DNA of 64,000 nucleotides from assembly GCA_963748315.1 (NCBI GenBank), contig CAVVIK010000006.1:62001-126000 (forward strand), in the 5' to 3' direction. The position numbers and the translations under genes are program-made. The notes under the pieces are model-generated. The model saw only the letters and a list, made by a program, of their open reading frames with translations, made no database searches and was not told where the DNA came from. Every line of letters starts with the position of its first letter. Position 1 is the first letter of the stretch. Below, piece by piece: positions 43,103 to 51,788 of this stretch. The stretch is from DASPHG01 sp963748315 (GTDB lineage: Bacteria > Actinomycetota > Thermoleophilia > Solirubrobacterales > Thermoleophilaceae).

Positions 43103-44021
43103 GCATCGAGCCCACGCGGTGACGAAGCGATAGCGGCGGCACCTCGCCCGCGGCAAGGAACCGCTCGCAGAAGAGCATCAGCCGATCGACCCCGACCCAG
43201 TCGAGATGCCGCCCATCAGGACGGGTCGGCGACCAACGCCCGGTCTGGGCCTGCATCCAGTCCCACATAGGGAGGTAGGTCTCCGCCTCGGTCAGCTCCT
43301 CCTCGAGCGCGGTGCGCAACAGCGCCTTGCTCCTGCCGTTCATAGTCACGATCGACCTGTCGGCCCAGGTGGCGTAGAGCGGGATCGGGCAGACCGCGTA
43401 GACCTGCGCCGCTCGCGTGTGCTTCGCCAGCTGAGCGATGGTCGCACGGACCTCGGCCCGCATCTCGTCCAGGTTTCCCATGTCGAGGGCCCAGCCGCCC
43501 TGGTTGAAGACGTCAGGGGGCGGGATCTCGTTGACCACGGGCCCGCCCGTGCCCGCACGCCAAGCCTCGGCGGTCGTGCCGATGACGCAAATGACGACGT
43601 CCGCGGCCTTCAGCGCCGACGCGACCTGCTCGGAGATCTGCTGGTCGCGCTCGAGCAGCTCGTCTTCCGACCGAGCGACCAGGGTCTTGCGAAATGGGTG
43701 CACGAAGCTGCCATCGCCGGGAACCTCGAGTGCCGCCGGCACCGGCCAGGGCTTCCCCTCGAACACGTGCTCCAACTCTGTTCGAACCGCGTGCACGTTG
43801 TACTGGTATCCGCCGGCGCTGTGGAACGTCTTGTAACCCCGCCGCTGCAAGTACGACGCCGCCTGCTGGACGATGCAGCTGCCGAGAAGCGCGACACTTG
43901 CGCCGGGCGCCAGGACACCGGCGCCGCGAGCTACCTGGTCCCGGGCTGACCACAACTCGTAGTGCGGCACGTAGAAATCGCCGCGCTTCGTGGGGAAGCG
44001 CTTGAGCGTCTCCGAGCCCAT
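43062..44021 (-). CDS. GSCFA-domain protein
   Basis: A 319-residue member of the GSCFA family (PF08885), related to SGNH/GDSL esterases. VALLGSCIVQQAASYLQRRG (about 44-63) holds the family's GSCFA-like nucleophile region (here GSCIV). VVICVIGTTAEAW and VYAVCPIPLYATW (about 208) are later conserved blocks, and DGRHLDWVGVDRLM near the end supplies the candidate His. GSCFA proteins in polysaccharide loci probably add or remove acyl groups, but none is well studied. ATG 44021 starts the protein; it is a single gene, divergent from the GT4 at 44070. Confidence 0.8.
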   Translation of the reverse strand: MGSETLKRFPTKRGDFYVPHYELWSARDQVARGAGVLAPGASVALLGSCIVQQAASYLQRRGYKTFHSAGGYQYNVHAVRTELEHVFEGKPWPVPAALEVPGDGSFVHPFRKTLVARSEDELLERDQQISEQVASALKAADVVICVIGTTAEAWRAGTGGPVVNEIPPPDVFNQGGWALDMGNLDEMRAEVRATIAQLAKHTRAAQVYAVCPIPLYATWADRSIVTMNGRSKALLRTALEEELTEAETYLPMWDWMQAQTGRWSPTRPDGRHLDWVGVDRLMLFCERFLAAGEVPPLSLRHRVGSMLSDAGYRLRVARR

Positions 44022-44069
44022 GCGCCTGACAGTAGCCAACGCACTTGCAGGCGCTACGCTGCGGCGCCC

Positions 44070-45272
44070 TTGGACGGCGCGCCTGCACGCGTAGTGATGT
44101 TCCTCTACCACCATTTCGACCTGGACTCGCGGGTCGAGCGCGAGGCGCGCTCGCTCCTCGCGGCGGGCTACGACGTCGACGTGTTCGCTGCCGCCGCCGA
44201 GGGCTTCGCCGAGACTGAGGCTCGCGACGGGTACACGATCCGGCGCGTTTCTGACGAGGGCCGGTTCGCCCGTCTTCTCGGACGAATCCACGACGCTCGG
44301 CTGCCGGTGATCTCCCGGCTGGCATTTCGCGGGCGTGCGCTGTCTCGCATGCGAACGTGGACGCGGCGGGCGGCGGTCGCTGCGACACAGCAGCCGGCCG
44401 TGCTACTGATCGGTCACGACCTGGATGGCTTCCTCGCGGGCATCCGTGCGAAGCGCCGGCTTGGGACGCCTCTCATCTATGACTCGCACGAGCTGTTCCC
44501 GGACTACGCGGCCGCGGCGCGCCCGGCCTACGAGCGGCGTGGATGGATTTTCTACGAGTCCCGCCTGATCCGCCACGCCGATCACGTGTTCGCCGTGACG
44601 CCGGCACGCGCACAGGTGATGGCCGAGCGCTACTCGATCCCTGTACCGCAGGTGATCCGCAACATGCCCGAGGCCGCCGCCCGCACCGACCGGCAGCTGC
44701 CGGACCTTCGCGAGGGCGTGCCGCCTGAGAAGCACGTTGTCTTCTACTCGGGGATGATGCAGCCCACTCGCGGACTGGAGCAGCTCATCGCCGCGCTCGC
44801 GGACATGCCCGACTGCGTGCTCGTGGTGATGGGGCGAGGCGAGGACGACTACGTCGAGTCTCTGCGTGCGCTCGCGGGAGCCCCGGATCGAATGATCATC
44901 CGCTCGCCTGTCCGGCCGAGCGAGGTCGTCGCCGCGTCGGCAGGCGCGGACGTCGGCGTCGTCCTCAACCGCAATGTCAGCCTGAACAACTTCCTCAGCC
45001 TGCCGAACAAGATCTACGAGTACCTCGCAGCGGGCCTGCCGATCGTGACCAGCAACTCGCCCGAGATGACCCAGGTCGTGAACGACTACGACGTCGGCGA
45101 GACGTGCGACCCGGAGTCGCCGGCCGACATCATCCGTGCGATCCGCGCTGTCCTGGAGAATCGCGAGCGACTGCGGGGCAACGCCCGTCGCGCCGCTCCC
45201 GAGATGACGTGGGAGCGCGAGTCCGAGCAGTTCATCGCCACTGTCCAGGAGCTGACAGCTTCCTCGCGATGA
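44070..45272 (+). CDS. family 4 glycosyltransferase
   Basis: A GT-B enzyme of 400 residues. VVMFLYHHFDLDSRVEREA (9-27) and YDSHELFPDYAAAARP are first-domain marks of the sub-group with SRVxREA. VVFYSGMMQPTRGLEQLIAA and VLVVMGRGEDDYVESL lie in the donor domain. In this sub-group the motif is SLPNKIYEYLAAGLPIVTSN rather than classic E-x7-E, as seen. TTG 44070 keeps the whole first strand; GTG 44094 and ATG 44097 would cut into it. It overlaps the next start (ATGA). Confidence 0.83.
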   Translation: MDGAPARVVMFLYHHFDLDSRVEREARSLLAAGYDVDVFAAAAEGFAETEARDGYTIRRVSDEGRFARLLGRIHDARLPVISRLAFRGRALSRMRTWTRRAAVAATQQPAVLLIGHDLDGFLAGIRAKRRLGTPLIYDSHELFPDYAAAARPAYERRGWIFYESRLIRHADHVFAVTPARAQVMAERYSIPVPQVIRNMPEAAARTDRQLPDLREGVPPEKHVVFYSGMMQPTRGLEQLIAALADMPDCVLVVMGRGEDDYVESLRALAGAPDRMIIRSPVRPSEVVAASAGADVGVVLNRNVSLNNFLSLPNKIYEYLAAGLPIVTSNSPEMTQVVNDYDVGETCDPESPADIIRAIRAVLENRERLRGNARRAAPEMTWERESEQFIATVQELTASSR

Positions 45273-46597
45273 CGGCGCAGGCCGAATCGGGCAGCGCGCG
45301 CCGCGTGATCGCCGGCTTTTGCCAGACCCACAGCGACGACCCACTCGCCCGAGTCGCGTGGTTCCTTGCCACGAAAGAGTCCCTTCCTGCCGCCCGGCCG
45401 GTGCGCACGACCGGCGCGGCCTCCATCCGTCGGCTCGCGAAAGACGTGCTCCAGCGCACGCGAGCCAGCCGGCGCGAGTTCTTCGCCGCCGGTGAGGTCC
45501 TGCTGGCGGTCGAGTCCGAGAACCAGCGGCGCGTGCTCGATCCGGTCGCACGCGAACTCGCGGGCGGCATGCAGCCGGTCCGGACGACGGTCCGGTGGCG
45601 CGAGCAGCGTCGACTGAGCGGGCACGCCCTGCGGCTTGCGCGGGAGCTCGAGGCAGCGATCTCCGGCGCCGGCGCCGGACTGCCGCTCGACACGCGACTG
45701 TGGTTCGCCTACCTCCGCGATGCCGCCCACGCCCTCGGCTACGCGCGCAGCCTCCTGCGATCCGGCGACTTCGCCGTTGCTGTCATCGCGTCCACGCACG
45801 GACCTGTCCCGCGCGCGCTCGCCGCGGCGGCACGCGAGCAGAGCATCCCGTCGGTCTACATCCCTCACGCGCCGGTGCTTACGGACGCTGCGATCGTCGA
45901 CCTGCCGGTGGACTTCGCCGCGCTGCGGGGCCCGGCCGAGGTGGAGCATTACGCGAGCTTCGGCGTCGATCCCAGCCGGCTTACCGTCGTCGGCGACCCG
46001 TCGATCGCGCGCGGTCTGCGGCCGGTCGAGACGGACCCGGCGCTGCCGCCAGTCTTTGCCCCCTCTCCCGACCCGCCAGACCAACTGCGAAAGCTCGTTG
46101 CCCTGATCGCGGAGGCAACCAGCGGGCCGGTGACGATCTCTCCCCACCCGCGCAGCGACAGGAGCCTTCTGCGCGCGATCTCCCCGGAGGGATGGGAGCT
46201 GTGGGATCGCCGAACGCTCGACTTGCTCGAGCAGGGCCCGCGGCTCCTCATCCAACACTCGAGCGGCGTCGCGCTCGAGGCGCTGCAACTCGGAATTGCG
46301 GTCGTCGATCTCGCACTCGATGAACGGGATCCCGTCTACCCGTTCATCCGAGCCCCATACGCGACGCGCGCCTCGACCGCCGAGGAGCTACGAACGGCGC
46401 TCGAAGGACGCGGCGGACTCGACCGGGACGAGCTAGTGGCCTGGGCGCGGCGGTGGGTGGCGCTGACCGGCGCGGAAGCCGCGGCACAGGCGGCCACGAC
46501 GATTGAGCGCGCCGCACAGACGGGCTCGTGCACAGCACCGATCTGGGACGCCTGGAGCGCGCTCAGTCCGGCAGCTGCTCGACCGTCTCCTTCATGA
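45269..46597 (+). CDS. putative GT-B-fold capsule glycosyltransferase
   Basis: A 442-residue protein with no membrane helix. The second half has VIASTHGPVPRALAAAARE, SIPSVYIPHAPVLTD, EHYASFGVDPSRLTVVGDPS and VTISPHPRSDRSLL. LLIQHSSGVALEALQLGIAV follows. This order is that of GT-B enzymes related to capsule/sialyl-type transferases and UDP-GlcNAc 2-epimerase folds. The catalytic Arg/His/Glu set of true 2-epimerases is not obvious. It lies directly beside the nonulosonic-acid genes (tail-to-tail overlap of 35 bases), so it may transfer that sugar; this is context inference. ATG 45269 overlaps the GT4 stop. Confidence 0.6.
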   Translation: MTAQAESGSARRVIAGFCQTHSDDPLARVAWFLATKESLPAARPVRTTGAASIRRLAKDVLQRTRASRREFFAAGEVLLAVESENQRRVLDPVARELAGGMQPVRTTVRWREQRRLSGHALRLARELEAAISGAGAGLPLDTRLWFAYLRDAAHALGYARSLLRSGDFAVAVIASTHGPVPRALAAAAREQSIPSVYIPHAPVLTDAAIVDLPVDFAALRGPAEVEHYASFGVDPSRLTVVGDPSIARGLRPVETDPALPPVFAPSPDPPDQLRKLVALIAEATSGPVTISPHPRSDRSLLRAISPEGWELWDRRTLDLLEQGPRLLIQHSSGVALEALQLGIAVVDLALDERDPVYPFIRAPYATRASTAEELRTALEGRGGLDRDELVAWARRWVALTGAEAAAQAATTIERAAQTGSCTAPIWDAWSALSPAAARPSPS

Positions 46598-47594
46598 CCG
46601 GCCACGTGCGCTCGATCTCCTCGACCGCGCGGATCAGCATCGGCTGGCCCTGCGCCTCCTCCCGGTCGAGCGCGCTGGCCAACCGCTCCACCACGCCTGG
46701 GGTTCCGGCGCGCAGCGCGTAGGGGTCGCCCAGGGTCACCGCCTGGCCCACGCCGCGGCCGTCCTCGCACAGCAGCATGCTCGGCTTGCGCAGCGACAAA
46801 AAGCCGAGGTGTGCGTGCACCCGGTAGCCGACGTGCAGATCGCACTCCGCATAGAAGTCGATTGCCTCGAGGCGGTAGGACGCATCGACGACTCGGTAGC
46901 CGAGTGCGCGCGCAACAGCCGCAAGCGCGTTCACGACCGCTGCCTCGCGCCGCAGCGTGCCGGTGCCGGGGCGAAGGCCACGGTGGAAGACGCAGAATCG
47001 CTCCGCGTCCGGGTTGCGTTGGCGCAGCAACCGGAGCACCTGGACGGTCTCGCGGAAATGACGGGCCGAGCGCGCCGGCGGCGTGAAGACCAGCCGTCGC
47101 ACGGACGAATTCGGGGCGGGCGCCTTTCCGAGGCTCGGCAGGTGGTACCAGGCCGCGCAGCCGGTGCGGCGAGCCTCGCCGACGTCGGCCGCCTCGATCA
47201 ACTTCAAGCTGAGGTCGTCGCGGACGCTGCTCCAGCCGATGCGCGAGTGGATCTCCCTGAGCGCGCGCAGGCTCGGCTCGTCGAACCTGAACCGCTCGGG
47301 CGCGTCGGCGGGCTGACCCGACCAGCCGAGAGCGAGCGGGAGGATCGGGATTTGGCGGCCCTCGAGCGCCGCGCCCATCGGGAATATGCCCGGGTAGAAG
47401 TGCGGCGCGAGCCCGGGACCGCCGCAGAGCACCACCGCGTCAGCGCCCTCGAGCGCCTCGGCCGCGAGTGGCTCCCAGCGCGGGAGCACGCGGAGCTCCT
47501 GGTCCGGACGCAAGTGCCGGAGCAGCGCGAGCCCCCGCTCGCGGATGAGGAAGTCGCCGACGTTCTTCTTGGCGCCGTGGAGGACGACCAGCAT
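46563..47594 (-). CDS. polysaccharide pyruvyl transferase family protein
   Basis: A 343-residue PF04230 member. VVLHGAKKNVGDFLIRERGL (3-22), VVLCGGPGLAPHFYPGIFP (about 54-72) and PILPLALGWSGQ are the first half. VVDASYRLEAIDFYAECDLH and VGYRVHAHLGFLSLRKPSML (about 275-294) form the C-terminal signature with the conserved Arg/His pair. It is the last gene of the NeuB/NeuA-PseG set, two bases after NeuB. It may add pyruvate to a sugar of the nonulosonate-containing unit. ATG 47594 is clear. Confidence 0.84.
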   Translation of the reverse strand: MLVVLHGAKKNVGDFLIRERGLALLRHLRPDQELRVLPRWEPLAAEALEGADAVVLCGGPGLAPHFYPGIFPMGAALEGRQIPILPLALGWSGQPADAPERFRFDEPSLRALREIHSRIGWSSVRDDLSLKLIEAADVGEARRTGCAAWYHLPSLGKAPAPNSSVRRLVFTPPARSARHFRETVQVLRLLRQRNPDAERFCVFHRGLRPGTGTLRREAAVVNALAAVARALGYRVVDASYRLEAIDFYAECDLHVGYRVHAHLGFLSLRKPSMLLCEDGRGVGQAVTLGDPYALRAGTPGVVERLASALDREEAQGQPMLIRAVEEIERTWPVMKETVEQLPD

Positions 47595-47596
47595 GC

Positions 47597-48646
47597 CTAT
47601 TGCAGGTGTTCCTCGCCGAGGATGACGCCTCGTCGAAGGTCTTCGCGCGCGCGCCGGCCGACAAGGTCATCGACCATCGCGGGCGGCAGCCCGGTCCCGG
47701 GCCGCTTGCAGCCCAGGTCGGCGCGCTCGAGTGCCGCGCCCGCCGCGACGTCGCGCTCGAGCACAACCGACCGACGCGCATTCGCGCGCGCCGGCTTCTC
47801 CGCTTCGCGGACGCCGATCCACGACTCGCCGCGCATCACAGCAGCGCGATCGCACGCGGTGACCATCTCGGCCAGCTCGTCGGGCTCGACGCTGAGCTTG
47901 TGGTCCGGGATGTCCGGCAGTGCGCGGTCGAGCGTGTAGTGCTTCTCGATGCACACGCCCCCGAGGGCCGCCGTCATCCATGCGCCTTCGGGGCCGAGCG
48001 TGTGGTCGGAGACGCCGATCAGGTACGGCGCGAAGCGCTCGCGGAACGACTCGATGCGGGCGAAGTGCCCGTCCTCGTCGCGCGTCGGATATGAGAGCGT
48101 GCAGACGAGCAACACGAGTTTGTCCGGACCGAGTCCAGACCACGCGACGGCCTGGTCGATCTCCTCGGCCTCGGCCGCGCCGGTCGAGAGCATCATCGGC
48201 TTGCCCGTCGCCGCCACGGCTTCGATCAGGTCCTTGTAGGTGAGGTCGCCGCTCGCGATCTTGTAGATCGGCGCCCCCAGCGACTCCAGCGTCGCGACTG
48301 CGTCGAGATCGAACGGGGTCGCAAAGAACGCGATGCCGAGCTCGCGGCACGCGTCCGCGACCTTCGCGTAGTCCGAATAGTCGAGCTTGCTCGACATCTC
48401 GAAGGACTCGTACTGGCTGGCGGTGCCCGCATCGTCCCGCCAGTACTTCGGGGACGACGGAACGGTGAGCGTGTCCGCCTTGTAGAGCTGGTACTTCACG
48501 CCCCACGCTCCGGCCTCGGCGGCCCTGCGCGCCATCTCGATTGCCCGGTCGACCGAGTTGTTGTGATTGGCGCCGGCTTCCGCGATGACGCGGCAGGCTC
48601 CGGGCTCGATCGAGGGATGGCCCTCGACGCGGACCGACACACTCAT
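47597..48646 (-). CDS. neuB: N-acylneuraminate-type synthase (NeuB family) with SAF domain
   Basis: A 349-residue enzyme that condenses phosphoenolpyruvate with an N-acyl mannosamine-like or related 6-deoxy sugar to make a nine-carbon nonulosonic acid. AEAGANHNNSVDRAIEMARR (about 22-41), VKYQLYKADTL and FFATPFD come first. YKIASGDLTYKDLIE, MLSTGAAE, GVSDHTLG and CIEKHYTLDRALPD are the NeuB TIM-barrel motifs. Residues about 290-349 are an antifreeze/SAF domain (SVVLERDVAAGAAL, GTGLPP). Sialic, legionaminic and pseudaminic versions cannot be told apart by eye. ATG 48646 overlaps the upstream stop (ATGA). Confidence 0.88.
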   Translation of the reverse strand: MSVSVRVEGHPSIEPGACRVIAEAGANHNNSVDRAIEMARRAAEAGAWGVKYQLYKADTLTVPSSPKYWRDDAGTASQYESFEMSSKLDYSDYAKVADACRELGIAFFATPFDLDAVATLESLGAPIYKIASGDLTYKDLIEAVAATGKPMMLSTGAAEAEEIDQAVAWSGLGPDKLVLLVCTLSYPTRDEDGHFARIESFRERFAPYLIGVSDHTLGPEGAWMTAALGGVCIEKHYTLDRALPDIPDHKLSVEPDELAEMVTACDRAAVMRGESWIGVREAEKPARANARRSVVLERDVAAGAALERADLGCKRPGTGLPPAMVDDLVGRRAREDLRRGVILGEEHLQ

Positions 48647-49410
48647 TCGTCGATGCCCTGCATGAGCCCGCGGATGCGGTGGGCGATCCGTGCCGCGCCA
48701 GCCGAGTCGATCGAGGCGCGCAGCCGGTGCGAGAGCTCCTCGCGCAGGGCGGGGTTCTTCAGCAGGCGATCGGCCATCGCGAGGATCTGCTCGTCGCCCA
48801 CGAGCGACCCGATGCCGAGGAAGACCACGCCGGTCGAATAGCCGAGGTGCGCGTGGGTCGCCTCGCGCGCGTTCTGGGCGAGCACGATCACGGGTGTCCC
48901 GGTGGCCGCGGCCTCGTACACGGTCCGGCCCGCGGAGGTGAGGATCAGGTCGGCCTCCGCCATCTCGCTCGCGACGCTGCCGACACGTTGCTTCACCTCG
49001 ACCCCGTCGGCCCAGTCCCGCGATGCCGCGCCGGGACCGACGATCACGGTGATCTCCGCCTCGCTCGACTCGCGCAGGAGCCGTGCGCAACGCTCCGCGA
49101 GCCCCGCAGGGTCGGTCCCGCCGAAGGTGATGAGGATGCGGTTCGCGTCGGCGCGGATCTCCTTCGGCGGGAGCTGATGGAACTCGTCACGCAGGGTCGC
49201 GTACGCGGGGCCCCAGGAGACATGCGCGTGTCCGTCCACCTCGACCGGGTAGAGCGCGTTCACGACCCAGTCGGCGTAGCGCGCGCCCGGGCCGAGATCC
49301 TCGATGTTGACGACGTTGAAGCCGGCGGCCTTCTCGACGAGGACGTCGCGCTCGGTTGTATCGAGGACGTCGTTCACGACGACGTTGACGCCCGGGCCCC
49401 GACAACGCAC
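48643..49410 (-). CDS. PseG-like half of a NeuA-PseG fusion (after frameshift)
   Basis: This segment is a GT-B-type UDP-sugar hydrolase-like domain. VNVVVNDVLDTTERDVL, VNIEDLGPGARYADWVVNAL, ILITFGGTDPAGLAERCARL and LILTSAGRTVYEAAATGTPV (donor-side) are the PseG/SpsG signatures. PseG removes UDP from the amino sugar before NeuB acts. The first PseG block (ANATVGSGHLYHCLQLADEL) is not in this frame but at the end of the cytidylyltransferase frame upstream, so this is the C-terminal part of one protein. The apparent start at 49410 is only the frameshift point. Joined length would be about 542 residues. Confidence 0.78.
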   Translation of the reverse strand: MRCRGPGVNVVVNDVLDTTERDVLVEKAAGFNVVNIEDLGPGARYADWVVNALYPVEVDGHAHVSWGPAYATLRDEFHQLPPKEIRADANRILITFGGTDPAGLAERCARLLRESSEAEITVIVGPGAASRDWADGVEVKQRVGSVASEMAEADLILTSAGRTVYEAAATGTPVIVLAQNAREATHAHLGYSTGVVFLGIGSLVGDEQILAMADRLLKNPALREELSHRLRASIDSAGAARIAHRIRGLMQGIDE

Positions 49411-50272
49411 GCAGGTCGTCCTCGAGATTCGTCTCGGGCCGATGCTCGAACCCCCGCTCCTCGAGTGCGTCGGCGACGAAGTCGTCGCAGTCCTTCAACA
49501 GAAAGGCGAGCCGCTGCTCGTGCAGCTCGTCGGCGAGCTGCAGGCAGTGATAGAGGTGCCCGGAGCCGACCGTGGCGTTCGCGCGCAGCCGGAAGACCAC
49601 CGTTCCCTGCTCGAGCCTGCGCCGTGCGACGGCGAGGTCGTCGTAGGTGTCGATGTCGAGCGCCTCTTCCTCCGGCACCTCGAACAGCCCGTGCTTCTCG
49701 GCGACGATCTGCCTCGAGCTCCGCAACGCCTCCGCCCGCACGAGCTGGATCGAGCCGGTTTCACGGAGGAGGCCGGACTTCGCGAACTGGCGGTTCACGC
49801 GCCCCTCGAAGAGCCGCTCGGCGTTGGTCAGGTCGTCGTTTCGGTCGTACCAGTAGAGGTGGGATTCGCGCACGCAGGAACTGAGGGAGTCGAGCGCTGA
49901 GCCGCGGAACTGCTCGACGGCGCGGACGACGGACTCGGGCGTGCGAAAGGGCGACGTCGGCTGGAAGACACCCACGTCACCCGCCCAGTCGAGCTCATCG
50001 GCGATGTGCGCAGCGACGTCGGAGATCGTCGAGGCGTCGTCGGCAAGCTCTGCGGGCCGTTCGAGTGCGTCGAACCCGTTCACGCGCGCCCAGCGCAGGA
50101 TGACCTCGTCGTCGCTCGACACCACGAGCCGGTCAGCCACGCCCGCGTCGCGCACGACCTCCAACGTGTAGGCGATCAGCGGCTTCCCGGCGACCATCCG
50201 CATGTTCTTGCGCGGCACGCCGCGGCTGCCGCCGCGCGCCGGCACGATCGCGAGAAGGGGCCTCGGAGCCAT
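49396..50272 (-). CDS. neuA: CMP-nonulosonate cytidylyltransferase half of a NeuA-PseG fusion (before frameshift)
   Basis: ATG 50272 starts a NeuA-type enzyme that activates the nonulosonic acid with CTP. AIVPARGGSRGVPRKNMRMV (8-27) is the nucleotide-binding loop. PLIAYTLEVVRDAGVADRLV, VSSDDEVI, DDASTISDVAAHIADEL and VFQPTSPFRTPESV are canonical. At about residue 212 the frame enters a PseG domain (RLRANATVGSGHLYHCLQLA, FLLKDCDDFVADALEERGFE). Family likeness stops near GPG at 49391-49400, where a one-base excess in ggggcccgggc changes the frame; the original frame then runs unrelated to 49187. Gene order NeuA-PseG, NeuB is like Bacillus SpsF/SpsG/SpsE. Confidence 0.82.
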
Positions 50273-50280
50273 GCGGCGGA

Positions 50281-51765
50281 CTATGACACCGGGCGGGGCC
50301 GTTCCGGCCCGGGACTGGGTACTGGAGCGGCAGCGCGTCGTGCGGCCGCAAAGGTGTCGCGCAGCCAGCGGACGCTGAGCGCACCGCCGACCACGACGAC
50401 GATGCCGAGCACGACTCGCACCGCCAGCCCGACGCCCTCCTCCGGCAGCTCCGTGACAGCCGCGAGCGCGCCCGCCCCGCCGACCCACACGCACGCGAGT
50501 ACAGGCAGATGCATGCTCTGGCCGAGCCGCCGGCCCACGTCCCGCAGGACGACGGTCGCCTGAACCATGATCCCTGCGATCGTCGCGATCGCTGCACCCT
50601 CGATGCCGATACTCGGGATCAGGACGACACACAGCGCCAGAGTCAGGACGGCTCCGCTGAGCGAACCACGAGCGAGCGAACCGGTGCGCTTCTGATCGAG
50701 CAGGACCGCGGCACCCACGAAATAGGGCGCGCGCGCAAGCGTCCCGGCGGCGGCGAGACCGAGCACCAGCTCGGCACCGGCGAACTCTTCAGGTGCGACC
50801 GCCTCGAGCAATGCGGGGCCGAGCAATACGAGGAGCATCGTCCCGCACATCGCGACCACCGTGACCGGGAGCATCAGGACGGGTGGCGTGATGCGGCGCT
50901 CCGAGGCCGAAAGCTCGCCGATGTAGAACGGCGCGAACGCAGCTTGAATGCTGGTCAGGATCAATGTCAGCGCAGACCCGACCACGAACGCCACCTGGTA
51001 GCGGCCCACGGCCGCAAGGCTCAGGTAGCTCGCCACCAGGAGCCGGGTCGAGAGGTCGAGGCCCCAGTTGGCGAGCCCATGGACCATGAACGGCAGCCCG
51101 AGCCGGATTCCTCCGGTCACCGTGTCGCGCCGCCACTCGGGAGCTCGATATGTGACCAGCAGCGCAGTGGCCGCGGCGATCAACGAGCCGATCGTGAGCC
51201 CGATGATGTAGCCGGACGCGCCGTGCGACGACGCGAGGACGATCCCGAGCCCCCCGCCAATCCCGACCTGCATCAGCGACGTGGCGATGAAGGCAACCGG
51301 GCGGCGCGCCGCGCGCAGTACGCCCTGCGCGGTCGTCTGCGAGGCCAACGCGAACCCGTACACGACGGACGCCTGCAGCGCGGCGTTCCACCCGAAGTCC
51401 TTGAACAGGCTCCCCCAGAGCGGCCCGGTCAGGTACGTGACGACGGCGAGGCCGGCGGCGATCAGGAACTGGACTCGCAGCAGTGCGGCCCACCTCGTGC
51501 GCGGAGCGTCCGGCGGGTCCTCGTAGAAGAAGCGGACGATCGAGAAGTTGATCCCGAGCCCGTAGATGAGCGCGAGGAGCGCCGCGACCGCCGCCGCGGT
51601 GGCCGCCAGCCCGAACTCGTCGACCCCGAGCACGCGAGTCACGAACGGGAGCAGCAAGAGGCCGAGGCCGCGTTGGAAGACGGTCCCGACGACGTACAGG
51701 AAACCGTGCTCCACCACGCGCGAGCCGCGTTCGCCTGTGCGCTGTCGCTTCAGAAGTCGTCGCAA
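50281..51765 (-). CDS. Wzx-like polysaccharide flippase
   Basis: An intact MOP-superfamily transporter of up to 494 residues with 12-14 hydrophobic helices. FLYVVGTVFQRGLGLLLLPF opens the fold. VLGVDEFGLAATAAAVAALL, YGLGINFSIVRFF, YIIGLTIGSLIAAATALLVT and RYQVAFVVGSALTLILTSIQ follow. It would flip lipid-linked units for the Wzy enzyme. The C-terminus is a Pro/Arg-rich cytoplasmic tail. TTG 51765 is the longest reading that avoids the RmlC gene; GTG 51717 is also possible. It stands nine bases after the NeuA start, on the same strand and upstream of it, so it probably heads that operon. Confidence 0.84.
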   Translation of the reverse strand: MRRLLKRQRTGERGSRVVEHGFLYVVGTVFQRGLGLLLLPFVTRVLGVDEFGLAATAAAVAALLALIYGLGINFSIVRFFYEDPPDAPRTRWAALLRVQFLIAAGLAVVTYLTGPLWGSLFKDFGWNAALQASVVYGFALASQTTAQGVLRAARRPVAFIATSLMQVGIGGGLGIVLASSHGASGYIIGLTIGSLIAAATALLVTYRAPEWRRDTVTGGIRLGLPFMVHGLANWGLDLSTRLLVASYLSLAAVGRYQVAFVVGSALTLILTSIQAAFAPFYIGELSASERRITPPVLMLPVTVVAMCGTMLLVLLGPALLEAVAPEEFAGAELVLGLAAAGTLARAPYFVGAAVLLDQKRTGSLARGSLSGAVLTLALCVVLIPSIGIEGAAIATIAGIMVQATVVLRDVGRRLGQSMHLPVLACVWVGGAGALAAVTELPEEGVGLAVRVVLGIVVVVGGALSVRWLRDTFAAARRAAAPVPSPGPERPRPVS

Positions 51766-51788
51766 TGCTGCTGGCAGAATGCCTGACG

